From assembly GCF_004803405.1 (NCBI RefSeq), contig NZ_SSXI01000151.1, forward strand, positions 2,054 through 36,368: a DNA stretch of 34,315 bases. The letters run 5' to 3'. A program made the translations under genes and the position numbers. The notes beneath the pieces were generated by a model. The model ran no database searches. It worked only from the letters and a program-made list of their open reading frames with translations, and was not told the origin of the DNA. This stretch comes from Nocardioides sp. GTDB taxonomy: Bacteria > Actinomycetota > Actinomycetes > Propionibacteriales > Nocardioidaceae. Of this stretch, positions 24,972-33,201 are shown piece after piece; within the stretch, counting starts at the first letter, position 1, and every line of letters begins with the position of its first letter.

Positions 24972-26318
24972 TCAGGCGCCCAGCATCATCTGGCCGCAGA
25001 CCCGGACCACGTTGCCGTTGACGGCGCGGGAGGCGGGGTTGGCGTACCAGGCGATGGTCTCGGCGACGTCGATCGGGAGACCGCCCTGCGCCATCGCGTT
25101 GAGCCGCTGGCCGACCTCACGGGTCGCGAACGGCACCGCAGCGGTCATCTGGGTGATGATGAAGCCGGGGGCGACCGCGTTGATGGTGATGTCGTCGTCG
25201 AGCTCGTCGGCGAACGCGTCGACGAGGCCGATCACGCCGGCCTTCGAGGCTGCGTAGTTGGTCTGACCCACGTTGCCCGCGATGCCGGCGATGGACGCCA
25301 CGCCGATGATCGAGCCGCCCTTCTTGATGACCTTCTGGTCGAGCAGCTCGCGGGTGATCAGCTCGGGTGCGGTCAGGTTGACGCTGATGACCGACGTCCA
25401 GCGGTCGCCCTTGTCGCTCGGCGCCATGTTCGCCAACTTGCGGTCGCGGGTGATGCCGGCGTTGTGAACCACGACGTCGACGCCGCCGTGCTTCTCCTTG
25501 AGGTGGTGCGCGATCCGCTGCGGTGCGTCCGTGGCGGTGATGTCGAGGGACAACCAGTCGCCCTCGAGCTCCTTCATCACGCCCTGCAGCTCGCTGGCCG
25601 CCTGCGGCACGTCGACCCCCACGACGGTGGCGCCGTCGCGGTGCAGCACGCGGGCGATGGCCTCGCCGATGCCGCGGCTGGCGCCGGTCACGAGCGCGAC
25701 CTTGCCCGCGAGGGGCCTGGTCCAGTCGGCCAGGTCGGGGACGTCCTGCTTGCCGTGGGCGCCGACGCGCACGACCTGGCCGGAGACGTAGGCCGACTTG
25801 GGCGAGAGCAGGAACGCGAGGGTGCTGAGCACGCCGGCCTCCGCGCCCTCGGCGACGTAGACCAGCTGGACGGTGCTGCCACGCCCGATCTCCTTCCCGA
25901 GGCTGCGAGTGAAGCCTTCGAGCGCACGCTGGGCGATCCGCTCGGAGCCCTTGGCCAGCTCAGGCGGGGTGCCGATCACCACGACCCGGCCGCACGACTC
26001 GAGGCTGCGCAGCACCGGGGTGAAGAAGTCACGGAGCGCGACCAGGTCGTCGGCGCTCTTGAGCGAGGTCGCATCGAAGACCAGCCCCTTGACCTTCTGG
26101 CCCTCGGCGACGGAGACGGTCGAGGAGACGCCGGCCAGGTCGAGCAGGCCGGGAAGCGACTCGGCGAGGCGGCCGGTGCCGCCCACCAGGACGGTGCCGT
26201 CGACGAGAGGCGCGCCCTCGTCGTACCGCTCGAGCTTGACGGGGGCAGGGAGGCCGAGGTTCTTGACCAGAACCTTGCCGATCGGGGTGGAGACGAAGCC
26301 CTGGTACTTGTCACTCAT
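24972..26318 (-). CDS. fabG4: High-molecular-weight 3-oxoacyl reductase FabG4
   Basis: 448 residues from ATG 26318. The ribosome site is weak and the in-frame extension to 26429 is unsupported. The N-terminal 200 residues are the flavodoxin-like domain of HMwFabG proteins (VLVGGTGRLAESLPGLLDLA). The C-terminal short-chain reductase domain has TGASRGIG (211-218), HNAG instead of NNAG (285-288), and the catalytic Ser342, Tyr355 and Lys359 (YAASK). It reduces 3-oxoacyl thioesters; the M. tuberculosis homologue prefers NADH and CoA esters. It is the first gene of a two-gene operon with htdX, divergent from fadA2 over 155 bp. Confidence 0.93.
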   Translation of the reverse strand: MSDKYQGFVSTPIGKVLVKNLGLPAPVKLERYDEGAPLVDGTVLVGGTGRLAESLPGLLDLAGVSSTVSVAEGQKVKGLVFDATSLKSADDLVALRDFFTPVLRSLESCGRVVVIGTPPELAKGSERIAQRALEGFTRSLGKEIGRGSTVQLVYVAEGAEAGVLSTLAFLLSPKSAYVSGQVVRVGAHGKQDVPDLADWTRPLAGKVALVTGASRGIGEAIARVLHRDGATVVGVDVPQAASELQGVMKELEGDWLSLDITATDAPQRIAHHLKEKHGGVDVVVHNAGITRDRKLANMAPSDKGDRWTSVISVNLTAPELITRELLDQKVIKKGGSIIGVASIAGIAGNVGQTNYAASKAGVIGLVDAFADELDDDITINAVAPGFIITQMTAAVPFATREVGQRLNAMAQGGLPIDVAETIAWYANPASRAVNGNVVRVCGQMMLGA

Positions 26319-26473
26319 GGCTGGATCGATGCCTCTGCTGGTAGAAGGTGGTTGGTCCACGGGACAGACCCGCTCAGCGTCTATGTAACTAGACGTGTAA
26401 CTCGGAGTCCACATTTCGTGATCTGGCACTCAAACGGTTCTCTCCGGGACGCATGCGCGTGAGGATAGGAACC
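26319..26473. promoter_or_regulatory. Divergent fabG4 / fadA2 control region
   Basis: 155 bp separate the two start codons. TGTAACT occurs twice in direct repeat (26384-26390 and 26396-26402), 12 bp apart, in the most AT-rich part. I cannot place a consensus promoter with confidence. The operator of the nearby TetR-family gene (TGCAAC-N5-GTTGCA) is not present here. Confidence 0.35.
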
Positions 26474-27754
26474 ATGGCTAACACTGTTCGTCGGGCCGCT
26501 GTCATCGGTGGCAACCGCATTCCCTTCGCCCGTTCCAACGGCGCCTACTCCACCGCGTCCAACCAGGAGATGCTCACCGCTGCCCTGGACGGTCTCGTCG
26601 TGCGCTTCGGACTCGAGGGTGAGCGCATCGGCGAGGTTGCCGGCGGCGCCGTGCTAAAGCATGCCCGTGACTTCAACCTGGTCCGCGAGTCGGTGCTCGG
26701 CACCAAGCTCGCGCCGGAGACGGCCGCGGTCGACCTCCAGCAGGCCTGCGGCACCGGGCTCCAGGCGATCAACTACATCGCCAACAAGATCAAGCTGGGC
26801 CAGCTCGAGTCCGGGATCGGCGGCGGCACCGACACCACGTCCGACGCGCCCATCGCGATCAGCGAGAAGCTCCGCAAGAAGCTGCTCCAGCTCAACAACG
26901 CCCGTGACCTGAAGGCGCGGCTCGCCGTGCTCGCCACGATCCGCCCCGGAGACATCGGCCTGGCGGTCCCCTCCAACGGGGAGCCCCGCACCAAGCTGTC
27001 GATGGGCGACCACCAGGCCCTGACCGCGTTGGAGTGGCAGATCACCCGCGAGGCGCAGGACGAGCTCGCCGTGACATCCCACCACAACCTCGCGAAGTCC
27101 TACGACGAGGGCTGGCAGGACGATCTGATCACCGCCTTCCGCGGCCTCGAGCGCGACAACAACCTGCGCGCCGACTCGTCGCTGGAGAAGCTCGCGAAGC
27201 TCAAGCCGGTCTTCGGCAAGGGTGAGGCGGCCACGATGACCGCCGGCAACTCGACCCCGCTGACCGACGGCGCGTCCGCGGTGCTGCTCGCGTCGGAGGA
27301 GTGGGCACAGGAGCGCGGCCTCGAGCCGCTCGCCTACTTCGTCGACTCCGAGGTGGCCGCGGTCGACTTCGTCAACGGCAAGGAGGGCCTGCTGATGGCC
27401 CCGGCCTACGCCGTCCCTCGGCTGCTGGCGCGTCACGGCCTCACGCTGCAGGACTTCGACTTCTACGAGATCCACGAGGCGTTCGCCTCCCAGGTGCTCT
27501 CGACCCTCAAGGCCTGGGAGGACCCGGTGTTCTGCAAGGAGCGCCTCGGCCTCGACGCCCCGCTGGGCTCGATCGACCGCAGCAAGCTCAACGTCAAGGG
27601 ATCCTCGCTCGCCGCGGGCCACCCGTTCTCCGCGACCGGCGGCCGGATCGTGGCCAACACCGCCAAGCTCCTCAACGAGAAGGGCTCGGGCCGCGCGCTG
27701 ATCTCGGTGTGCGCCGCCGGCGGCCAGGGCGTCGTCGCGATCCTGGAGCGCTGA
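26474..27754 (+). CDS. fadA2: Acetyl-CoA acyltransferase (thiolase), FadA2-like
   Basis: 426 residues from ATG 26474, with GAGGATAGGA upstream. The nucleophile is Cys92 in QQACGTGLQA. His334 in EIHEAFA and His383 in AAGHPFSATGGR complete the site, and the second cysteine is Cys413 in CAAGGQG, where most thiolases have CGGGG-like sequence. HEAF rather than NEAF is the form seen in trifunctional-complex (FadI/HADHB) thiolases. It cleaves 3-oxoacyl-CoA in beta-oxidation or runs in reverse. Divergence from fabG4-htdX mirrors mycobacteria. Reductase, dehydratase and thiolase together could run three of four steps of a beta-oxidation-like cycle. Confidence 0.93.
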   Translation: MANTVRRAAVIGGNRIPFARSNGAYSTASNQEMLTAALDGLVVRFGLEGERIGEVAGGAVLKHARDFNLVRESVLGTKLAPETAAVDLQQACGTGLQAINYIANKIKLGQLESGIGGGTDTTSDAPIAISEKLRKKLLQLNNARDLKARLAVLATIRPGDIGLAVPSNGEPRTKLSMGDHQALTALEWQITREAQDELAVTSHHNLAKSYDEGWQDDLITAFRGLERDNNLRADSSLEKLAKLKPVFGKGEAATMTAGNSTPLTDGASAVLLASEEWAQERGLEPLAYFVDSEVAAVDFVNGKEGLLMAPAYAVPRLLARHGLTLQDFDFYEIHEAFASQVLSTLKAWEDPVFCKERLGLDAPLGSIDRSKLNVKGSSLAAGHPFSATGGRIVANTAKLLNEKGSGRALISVCAAGGQGVVAILER

Positions 27755-27785
27755 GCACACGCCTCGGCCGACGTCGTACGACGTG

Positions 27786-27820
27786 AGCGGGCCCGTCCGG
27801 AGTTCCGGGCGGGCCCGCTT
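27786..27820 (+). terminator. fadA2 terminator
   Basis: A 15-bp stem with one G-T wobble and an AGTT loop (arms 27786-27800 and 27805-27819), 31 bp after the fadA2 stop and followed by TT. Confidence 0.8.
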
Positions 27821-27826
27821 CGCGCA

Positions 27827-27936
27827 GGTTCATCAAGGCGCTCGCGCAGCTTTATCAAGGTATGCAGGCGAGTCGTCACTTCCCGTGCCGAGCATGGCCT
27901 GGGAAGTGCGGGCTCGGCTGCATACCTTGATGAACC
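27827..27936. repeat. Large nested palindrome between fadA2 and the TetR-family gene
   Basis: TCAAGGTATGCAG (27855-27867) pairs perfectly with CTGCATACCTTGA (27918-27930). Inside, CGAG pairs with CTCG and CACTTCCC (27877-27884) with GGGAAGTG (27901-27908), around a 16-nt loop. The right arm continues TGAACC. Its full complement, GGTTCATCAAGG, sits further left at 27827-27838, so TCAAGG occurs three times. It is too long and too structured for an ordinary terminator and ends 22 bp from the TetR-family stop. It may be a member of a dispersed repeat family. Confidence 0.65.
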
Positions 27937-27957
27937 GTCGTCCGCTGCCCGCGGCTG

Positions 27958-28656
27958 TCAGACGCTGACCCGGTGCGGAGAGACCAGCGCGAGCGCGGAG
28001 GTGACCAGGTAGGACCGCACCTGGGCGGCCGAGATCTGGCCGACGGTGGGAACCCCAGGGGCGACCTCGCTGACCAGGATGCCCAGGCGGGCGAGCTGGA
28101 GCGCGCCGAGTCCGCTCGCGTAGAGGGTGTTGGCCAACAGCACCGGATCCTCGGTGAGCGTGAAGACGCCCTGCTCCGCACCGGCGGTGAGGGTGGCGGA
28201 CAGGATGTTCAGGCACGACGTGATGCCGCGGCCGAGCCGGAACAGTGCGCCCTCGGAGATCTCGTCGAGCAGCTCCGCGCCCGGCCGGATCATCAGCGCC
28301 TGTGCGCAGTCGACGAACGCAGGGTGGGCGACGCCGTAGTCCACGAACGCTCCGACGATCGCCGCGAGCTGCTCGCGGTGGTCGGGCGTGCCGACCGCGG
28401 CCGCCTGCATGGCGTCGTGCAGCTCCTCGAGATACCCGACCAAGGTGAGCGCGAAGAGCTCTTCCTTGCCGGTGAAGTGCCGGTAGACGATCGCGCGGTT
28501 GATGCCGACCGCACTGGCGATCTCCTCGATCTGCACGTCACGAACGCCCTTGGAGTCGAAGAGCTCTCGAGTCGCCGCGATGATCTCCGCCTCGCGCGCG
28601 CGACGCCGGGCGGCCGCCGCCCGGCGACGCCCGTCCGAGGCCGGTGTGGTGCTCAT
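27958..28656 (-). CDS. TetR-family transcription regulator
   Basis: 232 residues from ATG 28656. No ribosome site is present; TACACT lies 7 nt upstream, so it is probably leaderless. The N-terminal helix-turn-helix (VQIEEIASAVGINRAIVYRH, then FTGKEELF) is unmistakable. The C-terminal domain has about seven helices and a hydrophobic pocket typical of small-molecule or acyl-CoA sensors. A palindromic operator in its own promoter suggests autorepression. Convergence with fadA2 makes it a candidate regulator of the lipid genes, although its operator sequence is not visible in the fabG4-fadA2 gap. Confidence 0.92.
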   Translation of the reverse strand: MSTTPASDGRRRAAAARRRAREAEIIAATRELFDSKGVRDVQIEEIASAVGINRAIVYRHFTGKEELFALTLVGYLEELHDAMQAAAVGTPDHREQLAAIVGAFVDYGVAHPAFVDCAQALMIRPGAELLDEISEGALFRLGRGITSCLNILSATLTAGAEQGVFTLTEDPVLLANTLYASGLGALQLARLGILVSEVAPGVPTVGQISAAQVRSYLVTSALALVSPHRVSV

Positions 28657-28663
28657 GAGCCGC

Positions 28664-28693
28664 AGTGTACGGGCTGTGCAACTCGGTGTTGCA
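28664..28693 (-). promoter_or_regulatory. TetR-family promoter and operator
   Basis: TACACT (28669-28664 on the minus strand) is the -10 for the leaderless start. TGCAAC-TCGGT-GTTGCA (28677-28693) is a perfect 6-bp inverted repeat centred 29 bp upstream of the start codon, overlapping the -35 position, where the regulator would repress itself. Confidence 0.55.
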
Positions 28694-28850
28694 ACATCGC
28701 CGAGCGCCGGGTCGTTACGTCACACCATTTCCGCCTGAATGCGCGGGTCGTCCGTGAAGGGGGACCCGACGCCGAGCGCCGATCACGGGGCGGCGATGAT
28801 TCGCGTCGATGCCTCAATGCCGAGCTTGCCCGCGTGGGCCGAGACAGGGG
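28694..28850. other. Intergenic stretch without visible features
   Basis: 157 bp between the TetR operator and the sugar-importer promoter. I see no gene, repeat or site here. Confidence 0.3.
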
Positions 28851-28879
28851 TTGACGGCCGTCATGTTAGCGCTCACAAT
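28851..28879 (+). promoter_or_regulatory. Promoter of the sugar ABC operon
   Basis: TTGACG (28851-28856) and CACAAT (28874-28879) are separated by 17 bp. Transcription would start near 28886, giving a leader of about 300 nt before GTG 29186. The upstream LacI-type operator overlaps the spacer and -10 element. Confidence 0.6.
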
Positions 28880-28897
28880 CCCATGTGAACGCTCACA
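28864..28897. promoter_or_regulatory. Tandem LacI-family operators
   Basis: TGTTAGCGCTCACA (28864-28877) and TGTGAACGCTCACA (28884-28897) are near-perfect palindromes with the central CG of LacI/GalR operators. Their centres are 20 bp apart, about two helical turns. The first covers the -10 region and the second the transcription start, so bound repressor would block initiation. No LacI-family gene is in the window. Confidence 0.72.
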
Positions 28898-28933
28898 TCT
28901 GTGACCGTCGTCTCACCGAGGGAGGCCAGCCCC

Positions 28934-29008
28934 ATGTCGTTCGGGAACCCGATGCTGTCGGTACCGGCTCCGGCGCGCTGTCCGGACGTGGGCTTGCAGA
29001 GACCCTGA
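28934..29008 (+). CDS. Possible 24-codon leader peptide
   Basis: ATG 28934 follows GGGAGG at 8-nt spacing, and the frame reads 24 codons to TGA at 29006-29008. It begins MSFGNPMLSVPAPARC and contains four prolines. It lies in the long leader of the sugar importer operon, 177 bp before the binding-protein gene. There is no stalling motif I can name, and its small size means the frame could be accidental. Good ribosome-site spacing is the main support. Confidence 0.35.
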   Translation: MSFGNPMLSVPAPARCPDVGLQRP

Positions 29009-29060
29009 TCTCACCTCACTGACGGGGGACCTCCTGGCCCTCCGTCGACGCTGGCAGCAC

Positions 29061-29089
29061 CTTGCGAGACATGTCTCGGGAGTCGCAAG
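29061..29089 (+). promoter_or_regulatory. Competing hairpins in the importer leader
   Basis: A perfect 14-bp palindrome, CGAGACA-TGTCTCG (29065-29078), overlaps a 7-bp stem formed by CTTGCGA (29061-29067) and TCGCAAG (29083-29089). They share bases, so only one can form. AAAA follows. It could be an attenuator or simply leader structure. Confidence 0.35.
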
Positions 29090-29185
29090 AAAAGGCCGCC
29101 GACCACCGACTGGCAGGGATCTGAGCAGACCCCCGGCCGCAGGGTGCGGGACGGACCCGACCCGAGTTCCGAATGGAGAACGTAC

Positions 29186-30259
29186 GTGCGAAAGCTACTC
29201 ACCACCGCCACGGCGGCAGCACTCATGATGGGCCTCGCCGCTTGCGGCGGGGACAGCGACGCCGGCAGCGATGGCAAGGGAACCATCGGTGTCGCGATGC
29301 CGACCAAGTCCTCTGAGCGCTGGATCGACGACGGCAACAACATCAAGGCGCAGCTCGAGGACGCCGGCTACGACGTCGACCTGCAGTACGCCGAGGACGA
29401 CATTCCCACCCAGGTCTCCCAGGTCGAGAACATGGTCACCAAGGGCGTCGACATGCTGGTCATCGCTGCGATCGACGGAACCGCACTGGGCGAGGTCCTG
29501 GAGACCGCGGAGAGCCAGGACATCGAGGTCATCGCCTACGACCGGCTGATCCGTGACTCCGACTCCGTCGACTACTACACGACGTTCGACAACTTCCAGG
29601 TCGGCGTGCTGCAGGCCGAGTCGCTGGTCAAGGGTCTGGAGGAGCGCGGTGACGCTCCCTACAACGTCGAGCTGTTCGCCGGATCGCCGGACGACAACAA
29701 CGCGACGTTCTTCTGGGAGGGCGCCATGTCCGTCCTGCAGCCGATGATCGACTCGGGCGACATCGTGGTCCCGTCCGGCCAGACCGACTTCGACCAGGCC
29801 GCGATCCTGCGCTGGGACCCTGCCACCGCGCAGAAGCGGATGGAGGACATCCTCACCGGCACCTACGCCAGTAAGACGGTCGAAGGGGTTCTCTCGCCGT
29901 ACGACGGCCTCTCGCTCGGCATCATCGCCGCCCTGGAGGGCAACGGCTACGGCCCGGGCGGCAAGGACCTGCCGGTCGTCACCGGTCAGGACGCCGAGGT
30001 CCAGTCCGTCAAGTCGATCATGGCCGGCGAGCAGTACTCGACGATCTTCAAGGACACCCGTGAGCTGGCCAATGTCACCGTGGACATGATCACCGCGATC
30101 GGTGCGGGCGACGAGCCGGAGGTCAACGACACCGAGACCTACGACAACGGGGTCAAGGTGGTCCCGTCGTACCTGCTCGAGCCCGTCGTCGTCGAGAAGG
30201 CCGACGTCCAGAAGGTGCTCGTGGACTCGGGCTACTTCACCGCCGACGAGCTCAAGTAG
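29186..30259 (+). CDS. chvE: Sugar-binding lipoprotein, ChvE-like
   Basis: 357 residues from GTG 29186, with GGAGAA 5 nt upstream. A short signal with lipobox L-A-A-C20-G-G anchors it outside the membrane. The mature part is a type I periplasmic-binding protein: [80 protein letters not shown] and [13 protein letters not shown] match ChvE/XylF-like proteins that bind multiple aldoses such as xylose, arabinose, glucose or galactose. It is the first gene of an importer operon with gguA and gguB, behind LacI-type operators. The exact sugar cannot be read from the sequence. Confidence 0.93.
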   Translation: MRKLLTTATAAALMMGLAACGGDSDAGSDGKGTIGVAMPTKSSERWIDDGNNIKAQLEDAGYDVDLQYAEDDIPTQVSQVENMVTKGVDMLVIAAIDGTALGEVLETAESQDIEVIAYDRLIRDSDSVDYYTTFDNFQVGVLQAESLVKGLEERGDAPYNVELFAGSPDDNNATFFWEGAMSVLQPMIDSGDIVVPSGQTDFDQAAILRWDPATAQKRMEDILTGTYASKTVEGVLSPYDGLSLGIIAALEGNGYGPGGKDLPVVTGQDAEVQSVKSIMAGEQYSTIFKDTRELANVTVDMITAIGAGDEPEVNDTETYDNGVKVVPSYLLEPVVVEKADVQKVLVDSGYFTADELK

Positions 30260-30275
30260 CGCCCGACCGTCTGCT

Positions 30276-30317
30276 CCCCGGGTGGCGCGAGCTTCTCGTT
30301 GCTCGCGCCACCCGGGG
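30276..30317 (+). promoter_or_regulatory. 17-bp hairpin between chvE and gguA
   Basis: Arms 30276-30292 and 30301-30317 are perfectly complementary, with an 8-nt loop (TTCTCGTT). It lies 16 bp after the chvE stop and 28 bp before gguA. In many importer operons such a hairpin partly terminates transcription or protects the binding-protein mRNA, giving more binding protein than transporter. Confidence 0.8.
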
Positions 30318-30344
30318 ACCGTTCTCAGAAAGGGAGGACACGAG

Positions 30345-31874
30345 GTGCCCGAGCCCATTCTCCAGATGCGGTCCATCACGAAGCGGTTTCCCGGAGTTCT
30401 CGCCCTCAGCGACGTCGACCTAGTCGTGGCGCGCGGAGCGATCCATGCCATCTGTGGTGAGAACGGCGCCGGCAAGTCGACGCTGATGAAGGTGCTCAGC
30501 GGCGTCTACCCGCACGGCTCCTACGAGGGTGAGATCGTCTTCGACGGCAGGACTGTCGAGTTCTCCAACATCCGCCACAGCGAGGCCGCCGGGATCGTCA
30601 TCATCCACCAGGAGCTGGCGCTCATCCCCGAGCTCTCGATCGCGGAGAACATCTTCCTGGGCAATGAGAACACCCGGCGCGGAGTCATCGACTGGGACGC
30701 GACCAACCATCGTGCGATCGAGCTGATGGCGCGGGTCGGGCTGAGCGAGAACCCCCTGACCCCGGTGAAGCACCTGGGCATCGGCAAGCAGCAGCTGGTC
30801 GAGATCGCCAAGGCGCTGAGCAAGGACGTCAAGCTCCTGATCCTGGACGAGCCGACCGCCGCCCTCAACGACGACGACTCCGCGCACCTGCTGGACCTGC
30901 TGAAGGGCCTGCAGGGCAAGGGCATCACCTCGATCATGATCAGCCACAAGCTGAACGAGATCGAGCGGGTCAGCGACGCGATCACGATCATCCGCGATGG
31001 TCGGACGATCGAGACGCTGGACGTGCGCGCCGGCGACGTCGACGAGGACCGGATCATCCGGGGCATGGTCGGGCGAGACCTCGACCATCGGTTCCCCGAC
31101 CACGAACCGGAGATCGGGGACGTGCTCTTCGAGCTCGAGGACTGGCGGGTCAGCCACCCCGACGACCACAGCCGGGTCGTGATCAAGGACGCCAACCTCA
31201 CGGTGCGAAGCGGAGAGATCGTCGGCATCGCCGGTCTGATGGGGGCCGGTCGCACGGAGCTCGCCCGGAGCGTGTTCGGGCGCTCCTACGGCAGCCGGCA
31301 CGCTGGCCGGTTGCGCCTCGAGGGTCGTGAGCTGGTCCTGCGCAGCGTCCACGACGCCATCCGCGCCGGTATCGCCTACGTCAGCGAGGATCGCAAGGGG
31401 CTCGGACTGAACCTCCTGGACGACATCAAGACCTCGGTCACCGCGGCCGGTCTGGATCGACTCCGCCGGGGGGTCGCCGTCGACGAGCGCGAAGAGGTCG
31501 TGGTCGCCGAGAGCTACCGCCGCAGCTTCAACATCAAGGCGCCCAGTGTGACCGTCGGCGTCGGCAAGCTGTCGGGCGGCAACCAGCAGAAGGTCGTCCT
31601 CAGCAAGTGGCTGTACACCGAGCCGAGGCTGCTCATCCTGGACGAGCCCACCCGTGGCATCGACGTCGGCGCCAAGTTCGAGATCTACGGCATCATCCAG
31701 GCCCTCGCCAAGCAGGGGAAGGGCGTGCTCGTCATCAGCTCCGAGCTGCCCGAGCTCCTCGGCCTCTGCGACCGGATCTACACCCTCGCCGAAGGCGTGA
31801 TCACCCATGAGTTCACCCGTGAGGACGCGAGCCAGGAAGGGCTCATGCGTCACATGACTGCGGATGCGAGATAA
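30345..31874 (+). CDS. gguA: Sugar ABC importer ATPase, GguA/MmsA type
   Basis: 509 residues from GTG 30345, with GGGAGG upstream at 7-nt spacing. Two ATPase domains are fused. The first has Walker [10 protein letters not shown] (38-46), a variant signature [16 protein letters not shown] and Walker [12 protein letters not shown]. The second has a degenerate Walker A (GLMGAGRTE), a standard signature LSGGNQQK and Walker [13 protein letters not shown]. This pattern is normal for monosaccharide importers of the XylG/MglA/GguA group. It powers uptake of the sugar delivered by the ChvE-like protein through the gguB permease, whose start lies 3 bp beyond its stop. Confidence 0.94.
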   Translation: MPEPILQMRSITKRFPGVLALSDVDLVVARGAIHAICGENGAGKSTLMKVLSGVYPHGSYEGEIVFDGRTVEFSNIRHSEAAGIVIIHQELALIPELSIAENIFLGNENTRRGVIDWDATNHRAIELMARVGLSENPLTPVKHLGIGKQQLVEIAKALSKDVKLLILDEPTAALNDDDSAHLLDLLKGLQGKGITSIMISHKLNEIERVSDAITIIRDGRTIETLDVRAGDVDEDRIIRGMVGRDLDHRFPDHEPEIGDVLFELEDWRVSHPDDHSRVVIKDANLTVRSGEIVGIAGLMGAGRTELARSVFGRSYGSRHAGRLRLEGRELVLRSVHDAIRAGIAYVSEDRKGLGLNLLDDIKTSVTAAGLDRLRRGVAVDEREEVVVAESYRRSFNIKAPSVTVGVGKLSGGNQQKVVLSKWLYTEPRLLILDEPTRGIDVGAKFEIYGIIQALAKQGKGVLVISSELPELLGLCDRIYTLAEGVITHEFTREDASQEGLMRHMTADAR

Positions 31875-31877
31875 CCA

Positions 31878-33152
31878 ATGAACACCCTGACCAAGACGCT
31901 GCGCGGGAACATCCGCCAGTACGGCATGATCATCGCGCTCGCGGCGATCGTGATCCTGTTCCAGATCACCACCGACGGCATCCTGCTCAAGCCGCTCAAC
32001 GTGTCCAACCTGGTGGTCCAGAACGCGCAGATCCTGATCCTCGCCATCGGGATGGTGCTGGTGATCGTGGCCCGGCACATCGACCTGTCGGTCGGGTCCG
32101 TCGCTGCGTTCGTCGGCGCGGTGGGCGCGATCTTGATGACCAAGCACGACGTGCCCTGGATGCTGGCGGTGATCCTGTGCCTCGCCCTCGGCGCGCTCAT
32201 CGGAGCGTGGCACGGCTTCTGGGTCGCGTACGTCGGCATCCCGGCCTTCATCGTGACCTTGGCGAGCATGCTCCTCTTCCGAGGCTTGACGCTCGTGGTG
32301 CTCGAGGGCGCCACCGTCGGTGGGCTCCCGGAGGGCTTCAAGGACATCGGCAACGGCTTCCTGCCCGAGGTGGGCCCCGACACCGGGCTGCACAACCTCA
32401 CCCTGGCCCTCGGCGTGATCCTCGTCGCCGTGCTGGTGGTGCTCGACTACCGCAAGCGACTGGCCTCGAGGCGCTACAACTTCGACGTCCTCCCGCTGCC
32501 GCTCTTCCTGATCAAGCAGGGCGTCATCGGAGCCGTCATCATCGAGTTCGCCTACCTGCTGGCCGACGCGCGCGGTCTGCCGATCGTCGGGCTCATCCTG
32601 TTCGTGCTCATCGGCGTCTACACGTTCATCATGAAGCGCACGATCTTCGGCCGACACGTCTACGCCATCGGCGGCAACGTCGAAGCGGCCACGATGTCGG
32701 GCGTCAACACCAAGCGCGTGGACTTCCTGGTCATGATGAACATGGGCATGCTGGCGGGTCTGGCCGGCCTGGTCACCACCGCCCGTCTCACGGCCGCCAA
32801 CCCCAAGGCAGGCGTCAACTTCGAGCTCGACGCGATCGCCGCGGCGTTCATCGGGGGCGCCGCCGTCACCGGCGGTGTCGGCACGGTGATCGGCGCCATC
32901 ATCGGCGGGCTCGTCATGGGTGTCCTCAACAACGGCATGTCGCTCCAGGGTGTGTCGATCGACTGGCAGCAGGCCATCAAGGGCCTGGTCCTCCTCGCCG
33001 CCGTCGCCTTCGACGTCTGGAACAAGAAGCGCACCGCGGGTGGCGGTGGCGCCGGTGCCGAAGCGCCGCAGACGACAGCCCCACCACCCGACGAGCTGGT
33101 CGACAAGCTCGACGACGTGGACATACCCGAGCCCGCTGTCCCACGGCCCTGA
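31878..33152 (+). CDS. gguB: Sugar ABC importer permease, GguB/XylH type
   Basis: 424 residues from ATG 31878. About ten membrane helices are visible, with the family blocks LILAIGMVLVIVARHIDLSV, PAFIVTLASMLLFRGLTLVV and RTIFGRHVYAIGGNVEAATM, then a late GGVGTVIGAIIGGLVMGVLN. A polar tail rich in Gly, Ala and Pro (about 385-424) follows the last helix and is probably cytoplasmic. Only a 3-bp gap separates it from gguA and no clear ribosome site is seen, so translation is coupled. It forms the channel of the importer, probably as a homodimer. Confidence 0.93.
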   Translation: MNTLTKTLRGNIRQYGMIIALAAIVILFQITTDGILLKPLNVSNLVVQNAQILILAIGMVLVIVARHIDLSVGSVAAFVGAVGAILMTKHDVPWMLAVILCLALGALIGAWHGFWVAYVGIPAFIVTLASMLLFRGLTLVVLEGATVGGLPEGFKDIGNGFLPEVGPDTGLHNLTLALGVILVAVLVVLDYRKRLASRRYNFDVLPLPLFLIKQGVIGAVIIEFAYLLADARGLPIVGLILFVLIGVYTFIMKRTIFGRHVYAIGGNVEAATMSGVNTKRVDFLVMMNMGMLAGLAGLVTTARLTAANPKAGVNFELDAIAAAFIGGAAVTGGVGTVIGAIIGGLVMGVLNNGMSLQGVSIDWQQAIKGLVLLAAVAFDVWNKKRTAGGGGAGAEAPQTTAPPPDELVDKLDDVDIPEPAVPRP

Positions 33153-33158
33153 GCAGGA

Positions 33159-33198
33159 TGCCGGCCGGCGAGCTGCAGTCGAGGCCCGCTGGCCGGCA
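33159..33198. terminator. Terminator between gguB and the ligase gene
   Basis: A 12-bp stem with one G-T wobble (arms 33159-33170 and 33187-33198) and a 16-nt loop. It sits between two convergent genes, 7 bp after the gguB stop and 4 bp past the ligase stop, and can serve both. Confidence 0.65.
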
Positions 33199-33201
33199 CC
33201 A

